Assembly (NCBI GenBank): GCA_011330835.1
Contig: DRPO01000160.1
Span: forward strand, 1-10,140
DNA length: 10,140 bases
Direction: 5' to 3'
Origin: Gammaproteobacteria bacterium
GTDB taxonomy: Bacteria > Pseudomonadota > Gammaproteobacteria > UWMA-0217
The notes beneath the pieces are model-generated. The model was not told the DNA's origin. It saw only the letters and a list, made by a program, of their open reading frames with translations, and did no database searches. Both the position numbers and the translations under genes were made by a program. Each line of letters begins with the position of its first letter. The first letter of the stretch is position 1. Below are positions 6,455 through 10,140 of this stretch, in pieces.

Positions 6455-7098
6455 ACGATGAACTGGTGATTGCCCTGTCGAAGGGGCGGATCTATCGCGA
6501 AACGCTGCCGTTTCTGAAGCAGGCGGGCATCGAGCCGGTGGACGATCCGGAGACCAGCCGCAAGCTGATTCTGCGGACGACTCACGACGATGTGAAGCTG
6601 CTGGTGATCCGCGCCACCGACGTGCCGTGCTATGTGGAATACGGCGCCGCCGATGTCGGCGTGGCCGGCAAGGATGTGTTGCTGGAGCAGAGCGGCGGCA
6701 ATCTCTACGAGCCGGTGGACATGGGCATCGCCCGTTGCCGGCTGATGGTGGCCGCGCCGGTGGGCAGCGATCTGTCCGGGCGCAAGCGGCTCAAGGTGGC
6801 GACCAAGTTCGTGCGCTCGGCGCAGCGGCATTTCGCGGCCAGGGGGCAGCAGGTGGACATTATCAAGCTGTATGGCTCGATGGAGCTGGCGCCGCTGGTG
6901 GGGCTGGCCGATTGCATCGTCGATCTGGTCGATACCGGCGGCACGCTCAAGGCCAACGGCTTGGCGCCGGTGGAGCATATCGCGGACATCAGTTCACGGC
7001 TGATCGTCAACAAGGCGTCGATGAAGCTGAAGCGGGAACGCGTCCATCGGCTGATCGACAAATTCGCGGCGGTCGCGGAATCGCGAGAGGCGGCATGA
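6451..7098 (+). CDS. hisG: HisG, ATP phosphoribosyltransferase catalytic subunit (short form)
   Basis: HisG joins ATP and PRPP to form phosphoribosyl-ATP, the first step of histidine synthesis. This is the short form: 215 residues, without the C-terminal regulatory domain of the roughly 300-residue long form. Short HisG is normally inactive or poorly active without HisZ, a HisRS-like partner that also senses histidine; hisZ is not in this window. Family signatures are ALSKGRI near the N terminus, the GAADVGVAGKD segment, and the PRPP-binding DLVDTGGTLKANGL, with Asp161-Thr162-Gly163-Gly164-Thr165. The start is GTG at 6451, which overlaps the murA stop as GTGA, so translation is probably coupled. 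The stop overlaps the next gene's ATG, continuing the operon. Confidence 0.95.
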   Translation: MNDELVIALSKGRIYRETLPFLKQAGIEPVDDPETSRKLILRTTHDDVKLLVIRATDVPCYVEYGAADVGVAGKDVLLEQSGGNLYEPVDMGIARCRLMVAAPVGSDLSGRKRLKVATKFVRSAQRHFAARGQQVDIIKLYGSMELAPLVGLADCIVDLVDTGGTLKANGLAPVEHIADISSRLIVNKASMKLKRERVHRLIDKFAAVAESREAA

Positions 7099-8207
7099 TG
7101 ACAGACTCTATTCAAACCCTGCAATTCGAGACCGATGACCTGCGCATCCAGGGCATCAAGGAAGTCAGCGCGCCGGAGACGGTGCGCGCCGAACTGCCGA
7201 TCTCGCCGACGGCGTCGCGGACGGTGTACGAGGCCCGCAAGGCCGTCGCCGATATCCTCCACGGGCGGGACGACCGGCTGCTGGTCATCGTCGGCCCCTG
7301 TTCAATCCACGATCCCAGGGCCGCCGTGGAATACGCCGGACGGCTGAAAAAGCTGCGCGAGGCGCTGGCCGACGATCTGCTGATCATCATGCGGGTCTAT
7401 TTCGAGAAGCCGCGCACCACGGTGGGCTGGAAAGGCTTGATCAACGACCCGGATCTGGACAACAGCTTCCACATCAACAAGGGGCTGCGGATCGCCCGCA
7501 AGGTGCTGCTGGATCTTGCCGAGATGGGCGTTCCGGCGGCCACTGAATATCTCGACCTGATCAGCCCCCAGTATGTCTCCGACCTGGTGAGCTGGGGCGC
7601 CATCGGCGCGCGCACCACCGAGAGCCAGGGGCATCGCGAGCTGGCCTCCGGTCTGTCCTGCCCGGTCGGCTTCAAGAACGGCACCGACGGCAACATGCAG
7701 ATCGCCATCGACGCCATTGGCGCGGCCTCGCGGCCCCACCATTTCATGTCGGTGACCAAGGCGGGGCATTCCGCGATCTTCTCCACCACCGGCAATCCGG
7801 ACTGTCACATCATTCTGCGCGGCGGCAACGGCAAGCCGAACTATGACGCCGCCGGCGTCGACGCCGCCGCGAAGAGTCTGGAAAAGGCCGGTCTGCCAGC
7901 GCGGCTGATGATCGACCTCAGCCACGCCAACAGCCAGAAACAGCATGAGCGCCAGATCGACGTGGGGCGCGATGTCGCCCGCCAGATTTCCGGCGGCGAC
8001 GTCCGTATCATGGGCGTGATGATCGAAAGTCATCTGGTCGCCGGTCGGCAGGACGTCAAGGACGGCAAGCCCGAGGTCTATGGGCAGAGCATCACCGACG
8101 CCTGCATCTCTTTCGACCAGACCGCCCCGCTGCTGGAAGAGCTGGCCGCCGCGGTCCGGAACCGCCGGGCGGCTCAGGCGCTGGCGACGGAGTCGGCCCG
8201 TGCTTGA
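7098..8207 (+). CDS. aroG: Class I DAHP synthase (3-deoxy-7-phosphoheptulonate synthase), AroG-like
   Basis: This enzyme condenses phosphoenolpyruvate with erythrose 4-phosphate to DAHP, the entry step of the shikimate pathway. The 369 residues are slightly longer than E. coli AroG/F/H (about 350). Metal ligands are all visible: Cys68 in GPCSIHDP, His276 in DLSHANS, Glu310 in MIESH and Asp334 in SITDACI. Family motifs MRVYFEKPRTTVGWKGLIND, GAIGARTTESQ and GFKNGTDG are intact. Wording such as SHANSQKQ, SWGAIGARTTESQ and SVTKAGHSAI is closest to the Phe-sensitive AroG type, but its feedback specificity cannot be settled by eye. Two adjacent ATGs exist, at 7095 and 7098. I chose 7098 because GAGG (7087-7090) is then 7 bases away. 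The gene overlaps hisG and hisD and interrupts the usual hisG-hisD order. Confidence 0.95.
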   Translation: MTDSIQTLQFETDDLRIQGIKEVSAPETVRAELPISPTASRTVYEARKAVADILHGRDDRLLVIVGPCSIHDPRAAVEYAGRLKKLREALADDLLIIMRVYFEKPRTTVGWKGLINDPDLDNSFHINKGLRIARKVLLDLAEMGVPAATEYLDLISPQYVSDLVSWGAIGARTTESQGHRELASGLSCPVGFKNGTDGNMQIAIDAIGAASRPHHFMSVTKAGHSAIFSTTGNPDCHIILRGGNGKPNYDAAGVDAAAKSLEKAGLPARLMIDLSHANSQKQHERQIDVGRDVARQISGGDVRIMGVMIESHLVAGRQDVKDGKPEVYGQSITDACISFDQTAPLLEELAAAVRNRRAAQALATESARA

Positions 8208-9501
8208 GATCGCGCGCCTGAGCACGGCGCGGGACGATTTCAGCCAGCGCCTGGATGAGCTGCTGGCCTGGGAAAGCGTTTCCGACGACCAGGTGCTGGC
8301 CACCGTCAACGAGATCATCGGTAGAATCCGGCGGGAAGGCGAGGCGGCGTTGCTGGAGTTCACGCAGCGCTTCGACGGGTTGTCGGTGGATTCCGCCGCG
8401 GAGCTGGAAGTGAGCCCCGAGCGGTTGCGGGCCGCGCTGGAAGCGATCCCGTCCGCGCAGCGCGAGGCGCTGGAACAGGCGGCGGCGCGCGTGCGCGACT
8501 ACCATCAGCGGCAACTGGGCCAGTCCTGGGAATACCGCGAAGCCGACGGCACCCTGCTGGGGCAGCAGGTGACGCCGCTGGATTCGGTCGGGCTGTACGT
8601 GCCGGGCGGCAAGGCCGCCTATCCCTCCTCGGTGCTGATGAACGCGATTCCCGCCAAAGTGGCGGGCGTGGGAACACTGGTCATGGTCGTCCCCGCGCCG
8701 GGCGGCGAACTCAACGACATGGTGCTGGCGGCGGCGCATATCGCCGGCGTCGACCGGGTGTTCACCATCGGCGGCGCGCAGGCCGTGGCGGCGCTGGCTT
8801 ACGGCGCCGGGGTCGTGCCGGCGGTGGACAAGATCGTCGGGCCGGGGAACATCTATGTCGCCACGGCCAAGAAACTGGTGTTCGGCGTGGTCGGCATCGA
8901 CATGATCGCCGGCCCCTCCGAGATTCTCGTCGTCTGCGACGGTCAAACCGATCCCGAGTGGGTGGCCATGGACCTGTTCTCCCAGGCCGAGCATGACGAG
9001 GACGCCCAGGCCATCCTCGTCTCCCCCGACGCCGCTTTCATCGACGCTGTCGCCGACGCCATGACGCGGCTGATCGAAGAGATGCCGCGCGCCGACATCA
9101 TCCGCAAATCGCTCGAAGGCCGGGGCGCGATGATCCACGTCGCCGACCTCGACGAGGCCGTGGACGTCGCCAACCGCATCGCCCCGGAACACCTTGAACT
9201 CTCCGTCGCCGACGCCGAAGCCATGGCCCGGAAAATCCGCCACGCCGGCGCCATCTTCATCGGTCGTTACACCGCCGAAGCGCTGGGCGACTACTGCGCC
9301 GGCCCCAATCACGTCCTGCCCACCTCCGGCACCGCGCGCTTCTCCTCGCCGCTGGGCGTTTACGATTTCCAGAAACGCAGCAGCCTCATCGGCTGCTCCG
9401 CCGAGGGCGCCTCGCAACTCGGCAAGACCGCCTCGACGCTGGCGCGCGGCGAAGGGCTGATCGCCCACGCCCGCTCGGCGGAATACCGGGTTCGGGAATA
9501 A
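8200..9501 (+). CDS. hisD: HisD, histidinol dehydrogenase
   Basis: HisD oxidises histidinol through histidinaldehyde to histidine with two NAD+, the last two steps of the pathway, using a bound zinc. The 433 residues match the family (E. coli 434). Visible motifs are VPGGKAAYPSSVLM, VDKIVGPGNIYVATAKK and DMIAGPSEILVV. Zinc ligands are Gln262 and His265 in SQAEHDEDAQ, Asp364 in DYCAGPNHVLPT and His423 in AHARSAEYR. The acid-base pair is Glu330-His331 in APEHLEL. The GTG at 8200 is the supported start: CGGAG (8188-8192) lies 7 bases upstream and the length fits. The start lies inside the end of the DAHP synthase gene (8-base overlap), which suggests translational coupling. No ATG fits as well. 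Confidence 0.96.
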   Translation: MLEIARLSTARDDFSQRLDELLAWESVSDDQVLATVNEIIGRIRREGEAALLEFTQRFDGLSVDSAAELEVSPERLRAALEAIPSAQREALEQAAARVRDYHQRQLGQSWEYREADGTLLGQQVTPLDSVGLYVPGGKAAYPSSVLMNAIPAKVAGVGTLVMVVPAPGGELNDMVLAAAHIAGVDRVFTIGGAQAVAALAYGAGVVPAVDKIVGPGNIYVATAKKLVFGVVGIDMIAGPSEILVVCDGQTDPEWVAMDLFSQAEHDEDAQAILVSPDAAFIDAVADAMTRLIEEMPRADIIRKSLEGRGAMIHVADLDEAVDVANRIAPEHLELSVADAEAMARKIRHAGAIFIGRYTAEALGDYCAGPNHVLPTSGTARFSSPLGVYDFQKRSSLIGCSAEGASQLGKTASTLARGEGLIAHARSAEYRVRE

Positions 9502-9503
9502 AG

Positions 9504-9509
9504 TATAAT
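9504..9509 (+). promoter_or_regulatory. Candidate -10 box for hicBA
   Basis: A perfect TATAAT lies 2 bases after the hisD stop codon and 34 bases before the hicB ATG, the right distance for a short leader. No good -35 hexamer stands 16-18 bases upstream (that stretch is the GC-rich end of hisD), and there is no extended -10 TG. The promoter would therefore be weak or need an activator. If active, it could also drive hisC. Confidence 0.4.
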
Positions 9510-9543
9510 TCCAGTCTGATGCCACAAACCTTATGGGAGTTCC

Positions 9544-9747
9544 ATGAAACTCAAAGTCGTCATACATGAAGCGGAAGAGGGCGGATACTGGGCCGAAGTG
9601 CCTTCTATTCCTGGATGCGCTACGCAAGGAGAAAGCTTCGACGAGTTGTTGAGCAATATTTACGAAGCAGTGGAAGGGTGTTTGTCTGTAGACGTTGGAG
9701 ATATTCCAATTTCTGGAAACGACAAGATATTGGAGATCGCGGTTTGA
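9544..9747 (+). CDS. hicB: HicB-like antitoxin, short single-domain form
   Basis: HicB proteins bind and neutralise the HicA ribonuclease. The 67 residues form the degenerate RNase H-like HicB domain: an N-terminal strand MKLKVVIHEAE, then GGYWAEVPSIPGCATQGES, and a helix DELLSNIYEAVEGCL, ending with DKILEIAV. The protein ends where many HicB proteins continue into a DNA-binding (HTH or ribbon-helix-helix) domain, so this copy lacks a visible domain for repressing its own promoter. GGGAG (9535-9539) is a good ribosome binding site 4 bases before the ATG. The stop overlaps the hicA TTG start as TTGA. Antitoxin comes first, the reverse of the classical hicA-hicB order, although this order is common for the short-HicB group. 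GC content is well below that of hisD. Confidence 0.9.
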   Translation: MKLKVVIHEAEEGGYWAEVPSIPGCATQGESFDELLSNIYEAVEGCLSVDVGDIPISGNDKILEIAV

Positions 9748-9950
9748 AAACCGTTAGCGGAAAGAAATTTTGTAAGTGTATTGAAAAGAAAGGTTGGGAA
9801 TTAAGGCGTATTAACGGCAGTCACCATGTTTACGCGAAAAAGGGGGAAGTTGCTCGTATTTCGGTTCCTGTTCACGGAAACAAGCCTTTAAAAGTGGGAT
9901 TGCAGCGCCATTTGATGAAAATTGCCGGAATTGGTGAAGACGAAATCTAA
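9744..9950 (+). CDS. hicA: HicA-like mRNA interferase toxin
   Basis: HicA is a small double-stranded-RNA-binding-fold ribonuclease that cleaves mRNA and slows growth when not bound by HicB. The 68 residues match the family closely: TVSGKKFCKCIEKKGWELRRINGSHHVYAK, then ISVPVHGNKPLKVGLQRHLMKIAGI. The catalytic His is His27 in the GSHH motif, so the toxin appears intact. The start is TTG at 9744, overlapping the hicB stop by 4 bases; homologues typically begin MKTVSGK, which supports it. The composition is low in GC (24 of 60 at 9781-9840), unlike the flanking his genes, and points to acquisition. It ends 9 bases before the proposed hisC start, so hisC translation probably depends on read-through from this pair. 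Confidence 0.92.
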   Translation: MKTVSGKKFCKCIEKKGWELRRINGSHHVYAKKGEVARISVPVHGNKPLKVGLQRHLMKIAGIGEDEI

Positions 9951-9959
9951 GAGTGTCCA

Positions 9960-10140
9960 TTGGTAAAATTGGTTGAAAAACTCATCCGCCCGGAAATCCG
10001 CGCGCTGTCGGCCTATCATGTTCCGCCCGCCGACGGACTGATCAAGCTGGACGCCATGGAGAATCCCTATCCCATGCCGGAGGCGCTGCGGCGTGACTGG
10101 CTGGCGGCGCTGCAAGGCGCGGCGTTGAACCGGTATCCGG
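9960..10140 (+). CDS. hisC: HisC, histidinol-phosphate aminotransferase (3'-truncated by window end)
   Basis: HisC is a pyridoxal-phosphate enzyme that transfers an amino group from glutamate to imidazole acetol phosphate, giving histidinol phosphate. Only 60 codons are visible. The N-terminal signature is clear: RPEIRALSAYHVPPADGLIKLDAMENPYPMPEALR followed by LNRYP, the usual start of this family. The lysine that binds the cofactor lies beyond the window. No ATG precedes this motif after the hicA stop, so the start must be a rare codon. TTG at 9960 is preceded by AAGAG (9949-9953) at a spacing of 6; TTG at 9969 is the alternative. It follows hicA by 9 bases and continues the histidine operon. 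Confidence 0.9.
   Translation, partial: MVKLVEKLIRPEIRALSAYHVPPADGLIKLDAMENPYPMPEALRRDWLAALQGAALNRYP

Noticed and set aside
6627..7094. Possible N-terminal extension of the DAHP synthase frame back into hisG
   Set aside because: The extra 156 residues are Gly/Arg/Gln-rich out-of-frame hisG sequence; the ATG pair at 7095/7098 with GAGG upstream matches the family N terminus.
8080..8199. Possible ATG start of hisD inside the DAHP synthase gene
   Set aside because: The extra 40 residues are Arg/Pro-rich shadow sequence; the GTG at 8200 has a good ribosome binding site and gives the normal HisD length.
8092..9627. 511-codon open frame on the minus strand
   Set aside because: It is the antisense of hisD and the end of the DAHP synthase gene, with no recognisable domain.

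Overview
The window is chromosomal DNA from a high-GC gammaproteobacterium. The evidence is a gamma-type feoA-feoB pair behind a Fur-box-like promoter, and the gene order murA-hisG-(...)-hisD-hisC with a short-form HisG, which is common in Pseudomonas-like, Chromatiales-like and Methylococcales-like genomes. The sequence does not support a genus. Core genes are very GC-rich (42 of 60 bases are G/C at 5881-5940). Two stretches are much poorer in GC: the gene at 3514-4713 (25 of 60 at 4081-4140) and the hicBA pair near the right end (24 of 60 at 9781-9840). Both look acquired.

Region 1 (1-2957) is the iron region. It holds the C-terminal end of a Met/Asn-rich coiled-coil-like protein, then a promoter (-35 215-220, -10 238-243) overlapped by a Fur-box-like palindrome (241-259), then feoA and feoB. 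The product is a GTP-dependent ferrous iron importer that is probably switched off when iron is plentiful. No feoC follows.

Region 2 (2958-5185) is accessory. A 556-base gap carries a short palindromic repeat (3139-3165) and an enterobacterial-looking REP/BIME (3170-3239). A strong sigma70-type promoter follows, then a low-GC gene for an exported protein that looks like an outer-membrane beta-barrel with an unusual helical insert. The next gap holds a run of hairpins (4789-4881) and a 167-base imperfect palindrome (4964-5130) that looks like a miniature mobile element. It ends only 55 bases before murA.

Region 3 (5186-10140) is a tightly packed operon: murA (peptidoglycan precursor), hisG, a class I DAHP synthase (first step of aromatic amino acid synthesis), hisD, a hicB-hicA toxin-antitoxin pair, and the start of hisC. 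Most junctions overlap by 1 to 8 bases, which suggests translational coupling. Two insertions break the usual murA-hisG-hisD-hisC order: the DAHP synthase between hisG and hisD, and hicBA between hisD and hisC.

I found no clearly new biological system. The items most worth a second look are the unrecognised outer-membrane-like protein on its repeat-bounded island, the 167-base palindrome next to murA, and the two insertions in the histidine operon.
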